Positions 17,032 through 25,530 of a DNA stretch of 64,000 nt are shown here, one piece after another; positions within the stretch are counted from its first letter, which is position 1, and each line of letters opens with the position of its first letter. The notes under the pieces were generated by a model. It saw nothing but the letters and a program-made list of their open reading frames with translations. It was not told the DNA's origin and did not search any database. This DNA comes from AP-15 sp963797115 (GTDB lineage: Bacteria > Pseudomonadota > Alphaproteobacteria > ATCC43930 > CGMCC-115725). The stretch spans positions 806,001 to 870,000 of the forward strand of contig CAWCOH010000002.1 in the NCBI GenBank assembly GCA_963797115.1, written 5' to 3'. The position numbers were made by a program, and so were the translations under genes.

Positions 17032-17085
17032 CCGAACGAGGTCATCCCGGTGACCAGAGATGCGGATTGCTAAAAGCGGGCCGTC
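17032..17085 (+). pseudogene. Scrap of a further solute-binding protein gene
   Basis: Translated in the frame of 17032 the bases read PNEVIPVTRDADC, a stop, then K. This matches the array block PNE-I-VTRNPDYWK that follows IGTGPFKFVEFK in every member, with the Trp codon turned into TAA. A further CTCG...CGAG stretch resembles the following LDGIE codons. Flanking bases are no longer alignable by eye. It is read as the remains of a deleted or decayed copy. Confidence 0.5.
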
Positions 17086-17149
17086 TCGCGCCACGAGAAC
17101 CTCCGGCTCGGCAAGCAACCTCGGCGCCGGTGACGCCCGACGCACCGCG

Positions 17150-17156
17150 GTGATAG
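17150..17156 (+). promoter_or_regulatory. GTGATA box 4, upstream of binding protein 6
   Basis: GTGATAG in a GC-rich context, 158 bases before the start codon; a related ATGATAG lies at 17173-17179. Only the core is shared with boxes 1-3. Confidence 0.35.
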
Positions 17157-17314
17157 ACCCTTCAACTACAGCATGATAGCCTCGCTAGGTCGTCCGCCGC
17201 CTCGGGAAGTCAGTCGATCGTTCCGAAGGAGCCGAGACGACCGCGGGTTCGCCGCGATTTGTAGTCGCGCGGCGACACGGCGGGCTCGCGTATGCCGAGG
17301 GAGGGTAATCAAGA

Positions 17315-18907
17315 ATGAAGCCAAACTGTGCTGCACTCGCGGCTGCGGGTTCTCTGCTTATAGCCATGTCCACTACCGGCGGCGCGTTGGCTCAGAAGCA
17401 GGGGGGCACGCTAAAGGTCGCTCATTTCGACAGCCCGCCCAGCATGTCGCTGCTCGAAGAATTGACGGTTGCCGCCAACCGGCCGATGATGGGCGTCTTC
17501 AACAACCTGGTCATGTTCGATCAGCATGTGCCGCAAAACAGCCCGAAGTCGATCGTCCCCGACCTTGCCAAAAGTTGGTCGTGGAGCGAGGAAGGGACCG
17601 AGCTGACGATGCCGTTGCGCCAGGGCGTGAAATGGCACGACGGCAAGCCGTTCACCGCCAAGGATGTGGTCTGCACCTGGGACCTGCTGACCGGAAAGTC
17701 CGCCGAAAAGCTGCGCATCAACCCGCGCAAGTCGTGGTACGACAACCTCCAGGAAATCACCACGAAAGGCGATTTTGAGGTCACCTTTCATCTGAAGCGC
17801 CCCCAGCCCTCCTTCCTATCGTTGATGGCATCCGGCTGGTCGCCGATCTATCCCTGCCATGTGTCGCCGCGGGAGATGCGTACCCATCCGATCGGCACCG
17901 GCCCGTTCAAATTCGTCAGCTTCAAGCCGAACCAGTCGATCACAGTGACCCGGAACCCGGATTACTGGAAGAAGGGCCATCCTTATCTCGACGGGATCGA
18001 GTGGGACGTGATCAAAGACATGTCGACGCGGACCCTCGCATTTATTGCCGGAAGGGAGGACTTGCTCTTTGGCGTGACGACCCCGGTATTGAAGCAAGTC
18101 AACAGCGATGCACCGCAGGCGATCTGCGTCGAGGCGACCGCGAACGTCAATCGTAATCTGATCGTCAACCGCGACAAGCCGCCGTTCGACAACGCCGATA
18201 TTCGGCGGGCGATGTCGCTGACCCTGGACCGCAAGGCCTTCACCGACATCCTGTACGAGGGCAAGGCCTATCCTGGCGCGGCGATGGAACCTCCGCCCGA
18301 CGGCCTATGGGGGGTGCCGCCGGAGATGCTAAAGGCGCTGCCGGGCTACGGGCCGGATGTGGAAAAGAGCCGCGCCGAGGCGCGGAGTTTAATGCAAAAG
18401 GCTGGGTATGGTCCTGACAAGAGGCTCCCGATCAAGGTAGCGGCGCGCAACGTTTCCTATTACCGTGATCCCGCCGTAATCCTAATCGACCAGTTGAAAC
18501 AGATCTACATCGACGGCGAGCTCGAAACACTCGACACGACACAATGGTATCCGATGCTGATGCGCAAGGACTACAGCGTCGGAATGAACATCACCGAGAG
18601 CGAAGTCGACGATCCCGACACCCAATTCTACGAGAACTTTGTGTGCGGGGCGCATCGAAACTACACCAACTATTGCAAGAAAGAGGTCGACGCGCTGGTC
18701 GATCAACAGTCGCGCGAAACGGACCTCGACAAGCGCCGCAAGCTGGTATGGGAGATCCAGAAGAAGCTGGTCGAGGACGATGCCCGGCCGGTGATCTTTT
18801 ACCCGACCGGCGTGACCTGCATGCAGCCGCAGCTGAAAGGCCTGACGATCATGGTCAACAGCATCTACAACGGCTCGCGCTTCGAGGATCTCTGGCTCGA
18901 CCGGTAA
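17315..18907 (+). CDS. ABC transporter solute-binding protein, family 5 (array member 6)
   Basis: 530 residues with a signal peptide ending near A26 (GALA/Q). It belongs to the EDLWLD subgroup (tail SRFEDLWLDR) and has unusual features: DSPPSMS instead of DSPASMS, DVVCTWD instead of DVKCTWD, YEGKAYPGAAMEPPPDGLWGVPPE in the hinge region where others have GQGxIGGxMQPPP, and YCKKEVD for YCNPEVD. These changes fall around the ligand-binding lobe and may mark a different ligand. GAGGGAGGG precedes the ATG. It has long gaps on both sides (354 and 119 bp), so it is probably transcribed alone. Confidence 0.92.
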   Translation: MKPNCAALAAAGSLLIAMSTTGGALAQKQGGTLKVAHFDSPPSMSLLEELTVAANRPMMGVFNNLVMFDQHVPQNSPKSIVPDLAKSWSWSEEGTELTMPLRQGVKWHDGKPFTAKDVVCTWDLLTGKSAEKLRINPRKSWYDNLQEITTKGDFEVTFHLKRPQPSFLSLMASGWSPIYPCHVSPREMRTHPIGTGPFKFVSFKPNQSITVTRNPDYWKKGHPYLDGIEWDVIKDMSTRTLAFIAGREDLLFGVTTPVLKQVNSDAPQAICVEATANVNRNLIVNRDKPPFDNADIRRAMSLTLDRKAFTDILYEGKAYPGAAMEPPPDGLWGVPPEMLKALPGYGPDVEKSRAEARSLMQKAGYGPDKRLPIKVAARNVSYYRDPAVILIDQLKQIYIDGELETLDTTQWYPMLMRKDYSVGMNITESEVDDPDTQFYENFVCGAHRNYTNYCKKEVDALVDQQSRETDLDKRRKLVWEIQKKLVEDDARPVIFYPTGVTCMQPQLKGLTIMVNSIYNGSRFEDLWLDR

Positions 18908-18969
18908 ACAATCGGGCGGAGGACGGCACTCCTCCCGCCGATCTTCCGGTATCCCGGTTCGCGGCGGGC

Positions 18970-18976
18970 GTGATAG
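18970..18976 (+). promoter_or_regulatory. GTGATA box 5, upstream of binding protein 7
   Basis: GTGATAG lies 50 bases before the start of member 7, just after an imperfect hairpin (about 18914-18941) that could end transcription from member 6. Confidence 0.35.
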
Positions 18977-19026
18977 CCTGCCCGCTCACCAGGCTCGCGC
19001 CAGATAGCGCAACGGGAGGAAAGTTG

Positions 19027-20625
19027 ATGATTGGGAATTTGCGCGCCGTCGCGATTGTCGGCGGGCTGCTGATCGCGCTGGGCTTTGCCGATGGGGCCTT
19101 GGCTCAAAAAGCCGGGGGTGTCCTCAAGATCTCGTTCTTCGACAATCCGGCAAGCATGTCATTGCACGAGGAGGCGACGGGCGCCGCATTGCGGCCGATG
19201 ATGGGGGTATTCAACAACCTCGTCATGTACGACCAGCACGTGGCGCAAAACAGTCCGGACTCGATCATCCCCGATCTGGCGACAAGCTGGTCGTGGAGCG
19301 AGGACGGCAAGGAACTGACTTTCCCATTGCGCCAAGGCGTCAAATGGCATGACGGCAAGCCGTTCACCGCCGCCGATGTCAAATGCACCTGGGACCTGCT
19401 GCTGGGCGTCGGCAGCGAGAAACTCCGCGTCAACCCGCGCAAGACCTGGTACCTCAACCTCGAAAAGGTGACGACCAACGGCGACTATGAGGCCACCTTC
19501 CACCTGAAGCGGCCGCAGCCGGCGTTGCTTTCGCTGTTGGCGTCGGGGTGGTCGCCGGTCTATCCCTGCCATGTCCGGCCAGCCGATATGCGGCGCCATC
19601 CGATCGGCACCGGCCCCTTCAAATTCGTCGAGTTCAAGCCCAACGAGGTAGTCAAGACCGCGCGCAACCCCGCTTATTGGAAGCCCGGCCGGCCCTATCT
19701 CGACGGCATCGAGTGGCACATCATCCCGGATATCTCAACGCGAAACCTGACGTTCATCGCCGGCACCTACGATATTTCTTCGCCATACGGTACGACCGTT
19801 CCATTGCTCGAGGACGTCAAGCGTCAGGCGCCGCAGGCGGTGTGCGAGCTGACGGCGACGAATGTCAGCCGCAACTTGATCCTCAACCCGGGAAAGCCGC
19901 CGTTCGATAAGCAGGATTTGCGGCGGGCGGTAGCGCTCAGCATCGACCGTAAGGCCTTTATCGATATCATGCAGCAAGGCAAGGGCGACATCGGCGCGAC
20001 GATGTTGCCGCCGCCCGAAGGTCTGTGGGGGATGCCGCCGGAGATGCTGGCGACATTGCCGGGCTACGATCCCGATGTCGCAAAGAACCGCGCCGAAGCG
20101 CGCAAGATCATGGAGAAGCTCGGTTACGGCCCCAACAATCGGCTTGCCGTCACCGTGTCCTCGCGCAACATCCCCAACTACCGCCAGCCCGCGGTCATTC
20201 TGATCGATCACCTGAAAGAGATCTATATCGACGCCGTGCTCGAGCCGGTCGAGACCGCGAATTGGTTCCCCAAGATCTACCGCAAGGACTACACGATCGG
20301 CATCAACGGCACCGAGAGCGGCGTCGACGACCCCGACCAACAATTCTACGAGAATTTCGTGTGCGGCGCGGTGCGCAACTATACCGGCTATTGCAATCCC
20401 GAGGTTGACAAGCTGATCGATCAGCAATCGGCCGAGGCCAACCGGGAAAAGCGCAAGCAGCTGGTGTGGCAGATCGAACGGAAACTCGCCGAGGAGCAGG
20501 CTCGGCCGATCATCTTCTATCCGCGCGGCGGGACCTGCACGCAGCCCTACGTCAAGGGGCTGACGACGATGGTCAACAGCATCTACAACGGCTATCGGAT
20601 GGAAGACGTCTGGCTCGACAAGTAA
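19027..20625 (+). CDS. ABC transporter solute-binding protein, family 5 (array member 7)
   Basis: 532 residues with an N-terminus MIGNLRAVAIVG like member 3 and a signal peptide ending GALA/Q. Distinct stretches include FFDNPASMS, LLLGVGSEKLRVNPRKTWYLN and SSPYGTTVPLLEDVKRQAPQ, with an insertion in the cleft loop like members 3, 9, 11, 15 and 16. The tail is MEDVWLDK. CGGGAGGAAAG precedes the ATG. It opens a run of six closely packed genes (members 7-12, gaps of 35, 55, 15, 21 and 24 bp) that should be one operon. Confidence 0.93.
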   Translation: MIGNLRAVAIVGGLLIALGFADGALAQKAGGVLKISFFDNPASMSLHEEATGAALRPMMGVFNNLVMYDQHVAQNSPDSIIPDLATSWSWSEDGKELTFPLRQGVKWHDGKPFTAADVKCTWDLLLGVGSEKLRVNPRKTWYLNLEKVTTNGDYEATFHLKRPQPALLSLLASGWSPVYPCHVRPADMRRHPIGTGPFKFVEFKPNEVVKTARNPAYWKPGRPYLDGIEWHIIPDISTRNLTFIAGTYDISSPYGTTVPLLEDVKRQAPQAVCELTATNVSRNLILNPGKPPFDKQDLRRAVALSIDRKAFIDIMQQGKGDIGATMLPPPEGLWGMPPEMLATLPGYDPDVAKNRAEARKIMEKLGYGPNNRLAVTVSSRNIPNYRQPAVILIDHLKEIYIDAVLEPVETANWFPKIYRKDYTIGINGTESGVDDPDQQFYENFVCGAVRNYTGYCNPEVDKLIDQQSAEANREKRKQLVWQIERKLAEEQARPIIFYPRGGTCTQPYVKGLTTMVNSIYNGYRMEDVWLDK

Positions 20626-20660
20626 TTCGTGGCGGCGCCAACAAGCGAGAGGAAAGAAAA

Positions 20661-22247
20661 GTGAATCCAAGTTTTCGCGCAGCGCTCGCGACGGCAGCGC
20701 TTCTGGCGGCCGCCCCCGCCTCGGCGGAAAAGTCGGGTGGCGTCCTGCGGATGCCGCTGGGCACTAGCCCGGCGAGCATGTCGATCCATGAGGAATTGAC
20801 GATCGCCACACTCGGTCCGATGATGGGCGTGTTCAACAATCTGGTCATGTTCGACCAGCACGTGCCGCAGAACAGCTTGAACTCGATCGTCCCCGATCTC
20901 GCTTCGAGCTGGTCGTGGAGCGAGGACGGCAAGGAGCTGACCTTCAAACTGCGGCCGGGCATCAAATGGCATGACGGCAAACCATTCACCGCCCGAGACG
21001 TCAAATGCACCTGGGACCTGATCAGCGGCACCGCCGCGGAGAAATTCCGGATCAACCCACGCAAGGCTTGGTACCGCAACCTCGAAGAAGTGTCACCGAA
21101 TGGCGATCTAGAGGTTACGTTTCGCCTGAAACGGCCGCAGACCTCGTTTATTGCGCTGATTGCCTCGGGCTGGTCGCCGGTCTATCCATGCCATGTCTCG
21201 CCGCGCGACATGCGCACGCGTCCGATTGGCACCGGACCGTTCAAATTCGTCGAGTTCAAGCCCAATGAATTGGTGAAGGTTACCCGCAACCCCGATTATT
21301 GGAAGCCGGGGCGGCCCTATCTCGACGCGATCGAGTACAGCCTTATGCCCAATCCGGCCACCTCGATCCTGGCCTTCACCGCCGGCAAGTTCGACCGTTT
21401 AGCGCAGGGCATCATGTCGATCCCGCTGATGAAACAGCTCAAGGACCAAGTGCCGAATGCCGAGTGCACGGTCGTGCCGTGGAACATCCCACGGCAACTG
21501 ATCGTCAACCGCAGCAAGCCGCCATTCGACAACGCAGAGCTGCGGCGGGCGATGGTGCTGACCCTCGATCGCCGGGCCTTCATCGACATTCTCGGCGATG
21601 GGCAGGGCGAGATCGGCGGCGCCATGCAGCCGCCGCCCGGCGGAAGCTGGGGCATGCCGCCCGAGGTGTTGCAGACCCTCCCGGGTTATGGCTCCGATGT
21701 CGCCAAGAACCGCGCCGAGGCGCGCGAAATCATGAAGAAGCTCGGCTATGGGCCGGACAAGCGGCTCGCGGTGACCGTGACCACGCGCAACGCCGCGTCC
21801 TATCGCGATGCTGCAGTGCTGCTGATCGACCAGGTGAAGGAGATCTACATCGACGGCACCCTCAACACGATCGACACAACGCAATGGTATCCCACGGTCA
21901 TGCGCAAGGACTATGCCGTCGGCGTGACCGTCAGCGAGAACGGGCTCGACGATCCCGACCAGCAATTCTACGAGAATTTCTCCTGCGGCGCAGATCGCAA
22001 CTACACCGGCTATTGTAGTGCCGAGGTCGACCAGCTGATTGATCGGCAATCGAGCGAGCCCAATACCGCCAAGCGCAAACAGATCGTGTGGGAAATCGAG
22101 CGCAAGCTCGCGGAGGACGCGGCGCGTCCGGCCCTCTTCTATCCGAGGTCGGCGGCGTGCTGGCAGCCTTACTTCAAGGGCCACACGATGATGGTCAACG
22201 GCAATTACAACGGCTGGCGCCTCGAGGACGCCTGGCTCGACAAATAG
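20661..22247 (+). CDS. ABC transporter solute-binding protein, family 5 (array member 8)
   Basis: 528 residues from a GTG start at 20661, chosen because GAGAGGAAAG lies at the right distance and the first residues (NPSFRAALATAALLA) form a normal signal peptide ending ASA/E; the long in-frame extension upstream runs back into member 7. It lacks the usual Q after the signal cleavage site (AEKSGG, shared with member 13). Divergent spots are LGTSPASMSIHEELTIATLGP, NPATSILAFTAGKFDRLAQG, NAECTVVPWNIPRQLIV and YCSAEVD, with the tail LEDAWLDK. It is among the more distant members and may bind a different solute. Confidence 0.92.
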   Translation: MNPSFRAALATAALLAAAPASAEKSGGVLRMPLGTSPASMSIHEELTIATLGPMMGVFNNLVMFDQHVPQNSLNSIVPDLASSWSWSEDGKELTFKLRPGIKWHDGKPFTARDVKCTWDLISGTAAEKFRINPRKAWYRNLEEVSPNGDLEVTFRLKRPQTSFIALIASGWSPVYPCHVSPRDMRTRPIGTGPFKFVEFKPNELVKVTRNPDYWKPGRPYLDAIEYSLMPNPATSILAFTAGKFDRLAQGIMSIPLMKQLKDQVPNAECTVVPWNIPRQLIVNRSKPPFDNAELRRAMVLTLDRRAFIDILGDGQGEIGGAMQPPPGGSWGMPPEVLQTLPGYGSDVAKNRAEAREIMKKLGYGPDKRLAVTVTTRNAASYRDAAVLLIDQVKEIYIDGTLNTIDTTQWYPTVMRKDYAVGVTVSENGLDDPDQQFYENFSCGADRNYTGYCSAEVDQLIDRQSSEPNTAKRKQIVWEIERKLAEDAARPALFYPRSAACWQPYFKGHTMMVNGNYNGWRLEDAWLDK

Positions 22248-22302
22248 CAATCAAGGCGCGCATCCCAACAGGCGCGCGCGAATTCAGGGAAGGAGACGGC
22301 CG

Positions 22303-23901
22303 ATGATCCGCGATCGTCGCAGCTTCGCGGCGGCCGCCGGGCTGCTCATTGCACTCGGCGCCGCACCAGTTGCGCTCGCCCAGAGAGAAGGCGGCATTCT
22401 CAGGCAGTACATGATCGACAGCCCGGCGAGCATGTCGATCCACGAGGAAGCGACAATCTACGCCGAGCGGCCGATGATGGCCGTCTTCAACAATCTCGTG
22501 CTGTTCGACCAGCACGTGAAGCAAAACACTCTCGACTCGATCGTGCCGGATCTCGCCACGGGGTGGTCATGGAACGAGGACGGGACCGAATTGAGCTTTC
22601 CGTTGCGCCGCGGTGTGAAATGGCACGACGGCAAGCCGTTCACCGCGGCCGACGTCAAGTGCACCTGGGATCTGCTGACCGGCAAATCCGCTGAGAAGTT
22701 GCGCATCAATCCGCGTAAGACCTGGTACCGGAACCTGGACGAGGTCACTACCAATGGCGACTTCGAGGTCACCTTCCGTCTGAAGCGGCCACAGCCGAGT
22801 TTCCTCGCATTGCTCGCCTCGGGGTTTTCGCCAGTCTATCCCTGCCACGTCCCGCCACGGGACATGCGCAGTCACCCGATTGGCACCGGCCCGTTCAAAT
22901 TTGTCGAGTTCAAGCCCAACGAGCGCATTGTGGTAACGCGGAACGAGCACTACTGGAGGAAGGATCGGCCCTATCTCGACGGCATCGAGTACACGATGGC
23001 AAAGAACCGGTCGACCGTGATCCTGGCCTTTATTGCCGGCAAATACGATCTGACCTTCGCCGGAAGCGTGACGATCCCGCTGATGAAGGACATTCAAAAG
23101 CAAATGCCCGAGGCGATCTGTGAGTTGAACCCGGGGAGCGTCAACACCAATCTGCTCGTCAACAGCGACGCGCCGCCCTTCGACAACCCGGAATTGCGGC
23201 GGGCAATGGCGCTGAGCCTCGACCGTAAGGCGTTTGTCGAGATCCTGACCGAAGGGCAGGGGTTTCTCGGCGGCGTTCTGCAGCCCCCGCCCGGAGGATC
23301 ATGGGGCATGTCGGCCGATGTCCTGCATACACTGTCGGGCTATGGCGGCGACGTGCCGAAGAACCGCGCGGCGGCCCGTGCAATCATGCAGAAGCTCGGC
23401 TATACAGCCGATCGCCGGCTCAAGATAAAAGTCTCGACGCGCGATACGCCCAGCTATCGGGATCCGGCGGTGATCCTGATCGACCAGCTGAAAGACATCT
23501 ATTTCGACGGCGAGCTCGAAACGATCGACACGACGAGCTGGTTTCCCAAGGTCACGCGCAAGGATTTCACCGTCGGCCTCAACCTCACGGCTGGCTTTGT
23601 CGACGACCCGGATCCGACCCTCTACGCGAACTACGTGTGCGGCGCCGAATCCAACTACAATGGCTACTGCAATCCCGAGGTCGACCAGCGGGTCGATCAG
23701 CAGTCGATGGAGTCGGACCGGCGCAAGCGCACGCAGCTGGTGTGGGAGATCGAACGGAGGATGGCCGAGGACGGCGCGCGGCCGATCATCTACTACAACC
23801 GCGGCGGGATCTGCTGGCGACCACAAGTGAAAGGGCTGACCATCATGGTCAACAGCATCTACAACAGCTGGCGCATGGAGGACGTCTGGCTCGACAAGTA
23901 A
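22303..23901 (+). CDS. ABC transporter solute-binding protein, family 5 (array member 9)
   Basis: 532 residues with a signal peptide ending VALA/Q. Features include RQYMIDSPASMS, MMAVFNNLVL where nearly all others have MMGVFNNLV, KNRSTVILAFIAGKYDLTFAGSV in the cleft and GFLGGVLQPPPGGSWGM in the hinge. The tail is MEDVWLDK. AAGGAG precedes the ATG. It is the third gene in the tight run 7-12. Confidence 0.93.
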   Translation: MIRDRRSFAAAAGLLIALGAAPVALAQREGGILRQYMIDSPASMSIHEEATIYAERPMMAVFNNLVLFDQHVKQNTLDSIVPDLATGWSWNEDGTELSFPLRRGVKWHDGKPFTAADVKCTWDLLTGKSAEKLRINPRKTWYRNLDEVTTNGDFEVTFRLKRPQPSFLALLASGFSPVYPCHVPPRDMRSHPIGTGPFKFVEFKPNERIVVTRNEHYWRKDRPYLDGIEYTMAKNRSTVILAFIAGKYDLTFAGSVTIPLMKDIQKQMPEAICELNPGSVNTNLLVNSDAPPFDNPELRRAMALSLDRKAFVEILTEGQGFLGGVLQPPPGGSWGMSADVLHTLSGYGGDVPKNRAAARAIMQKLGYTADRRLKIKVSTRDTPSYRDPAVILIDQLKDIYFDGELETIDTTSWFPKVTRKDFTVGLNLTAGFVDDPDPTLYANYVCGAESNYNGYCNPEVDQRVDQQSMESDRRKRTQLVWEIERRMAEDGARPIIYYNRGGICWRPQVKGLTIMVNSIYNSWRMEDVWLDK

Positions 23902-23916
23902 ATGGGAGGCGAGCAC

Positions 23917-25509
23917 ATGAAATCGATGCTGCATACCGCAGCGATTGCGAGTGCGGCGCTGATCGCGATGGCGGCCGGGGGAACCGCGGATGCCCAAAAG
24001 CCGGGTGGCGTCTTGAGGCTGTCCAGCCCCGGCAGCCCGGCCAACATGTCTCCGCTCGAATCGCCGACTTTCTGGACCGAGATTCCGATGATGGGGGTGT
24101 TCAACAACTTGATCGAGTTCGACCAGCACAACGCGCGGAACAACCTCCAAACGATCGTGCCCGATCTTGCGACCGGCTGGAGCGGGAGCGAGGACGGGAC
24201 CGACTTGACGTTTACCTTGCGCCAAGGCGTCAAATGGCACGACGGCGAGCCTTTCACCGCCGCCGATGTCAAATGCAGCTGGGAGCTGCGGCTAGGCACG
24301 GCGCCGCAGAAGCTTCGCCTCGATTTCCAGAAGTCGGCCCTCTACAACGTCGCTTCGATCACGACGAACGGCGATTACGAAGTCACCTTTCACCTGAAGC
24401 GGCCGCAGCCGGCGTTCCCGATGATCCTCGCCGGCGGGTTTGCCGTGGTCACCCCCTGCCATCTATCGCCCGAGCAGCTGCGCCAGCACCCGATCGGCAC
24501 CGGCCCGTTCAAATTTGTCGAGTTCAACCCCGGCCGAGACATCAAGGTGACGCGCAACCCGGATTATTGGAAGCCGGGCCGGCCCTATCTCGACGGCATC
24601 GAGTATACGATCATTCCCGACCCGGCGACGGCGGACCTAGCCTTTGTCTCCAACAAGGTCGACATGACCTTTCCCTATACGCTGTCGGTGCCGCGGTTCA
24701 ACGACGTGCACGCGCAGGTGCCGGAAGCAGTTTGCGAGCTGGCGCCGACCACCAACCGCCACCTGCTCGTCAACCGCGCAAAACCGCCTTTCGACGACCC
24801 CGAGCTGCGCAAGGCGATGGCGCTCAGCATCGACCGCGGGGCGTTTGTCCAGATCCTGACCCAGGGGAAGGGCGCAATCGGCGGCGCGTTGCAGCCGCCG
24901 CCGGCGGGGCCGTGGGGGATGCCGTCCGACCAGATCGCCCAGTTGCCCGGCTATGGCCCCGATGTCCACCTGCATCGCGAAGAAGCCCGCCGGATCATGC
25001 AAAAGCTCGGCTACGGGCCGGACAAGCCGCTCGACATCAAGGTGACAACCCGCAATTTCGCGCCGTACAAGGATCCGGGGGTACTGCTGATCGACCAGCT
25101 CAAGCACGTCTACCTCAACGGCGAGCTCGAACTCGTCGATACCGCGCAATATTTCCCGAAGATCATTCACAACGACTATACGGTAGCGCTCAACTTGAAC
25201 CCGGGCGGCCCGGATCCGGACCCGCTCCTGCACCTGTTCTACGGCTGCGGCGCCAGCCTGAACTGGGACCGCTACTGCAATCCCGAGGTCGATAGGCTGA
25301 TCGATCAGCAGTCGCGCGAGGCCGACCCGACGCAGCGCAAGCAAGTGTTGTGGGAGATCGAGCGCAAACTGGCGGCGGACTTCGTCCGCCCGATCATCTT
25401 CTATGACGACGTCGGCACCTGCTGGCGGCCCTACGTCAACGGGGTGACGATCGGGATCAACAGCATCTTCAACGGCTGGCGCATGGAAGATGTCTGGCTC
25501 GACAAATGA
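23917..25509 (+). CDS. ABC transporter solute-binding protein, family 5 (array member 10), divergent
   Basis: 530 residues with a signal peptide ending TADA/Q. ATG 23917 is chosen over 23902 because GGGAGG falls between the two. This is one of the most divergent members: SPGSPANMSPLESPTFWT at the mature N-terminus, DVKCSWELRLG, DFQKSALYNV replacing the NPRK-WY block, TPCHLSPEQLR replacing YPCHVSPRDMR, FNPGRDIKV for FKPNExIKV, and YGCGASLNWDRYC. All six conserved cysteines remain. The changes concentrate on lobe I and suggest a distinct ligand. The gap to member 9 is only 15 bp. Confidence 0.92.
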   Translation: MKSMLHTAAIASAALIAMAAGGTADAQKPGGVLRLSSPGSPANMSPLESPTFWTEIPMMGVFNNLIEFDQHNARNNLQTIVPDLATGWSGSEDGTDLTFTLRQGVKWHDGEPFTAADVKCSWELRLGTAPQKLRLDFQKSALYNVASITTNGDYEVTFHLKRPQPAFPMILAGGFAVVTPCHLSPEQLRQHPIGTGPFKFVEFNPGRDIKVTRNPDYWKPGRPYLDGIEYTIIPDPATADLAFVSNKVDMTFPYTLSVPRFNDVHAQVPEAVCELAPTTNRHLLVNRAKPPFDDPELRKAMALSIDRGAFVQILTQGKGAIGGALQPPPAGPWGMPSDQIAQLPGYGPDVHLHREEARRIMQKLGYGPDKPLDIKVTTRNFAPYKDPGVLLIDQLKHVYLNGELELVDTAQYFPKIIHNDYTVALNLNPGGPDPDPLLHLFYGCGASLNWDRYCNPEVDRLIDQQSREADPTQRKQVLWEIERKLAADFVRPIIFYDDVGTCWRPYVNGVTIGINSIFNGWRMEDVWLDK

Positions 25510-25530
25510 GAGAATGGGGAGGCGGACGAT

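Larger units (their letters stand above)
16961..17314. other. 354-bp gap between members 5 and 6
   Basis: No gene is present. It contains a scrap resembling a binding-protein gene (17032-17085), a GTGATAG box (17150-17156) and a second ATGATAG (17173-17179). Confidence 0.5.

Noticed and set aside
23301..25295. Long plus-strand frame overlapping receptor genes 9 and 10 in another phase
   Set aside because: It crosses two well-conserved genes, has no ribosome-binding site or family similarity, and repeats the shadow pattern seen over the other paralogs.
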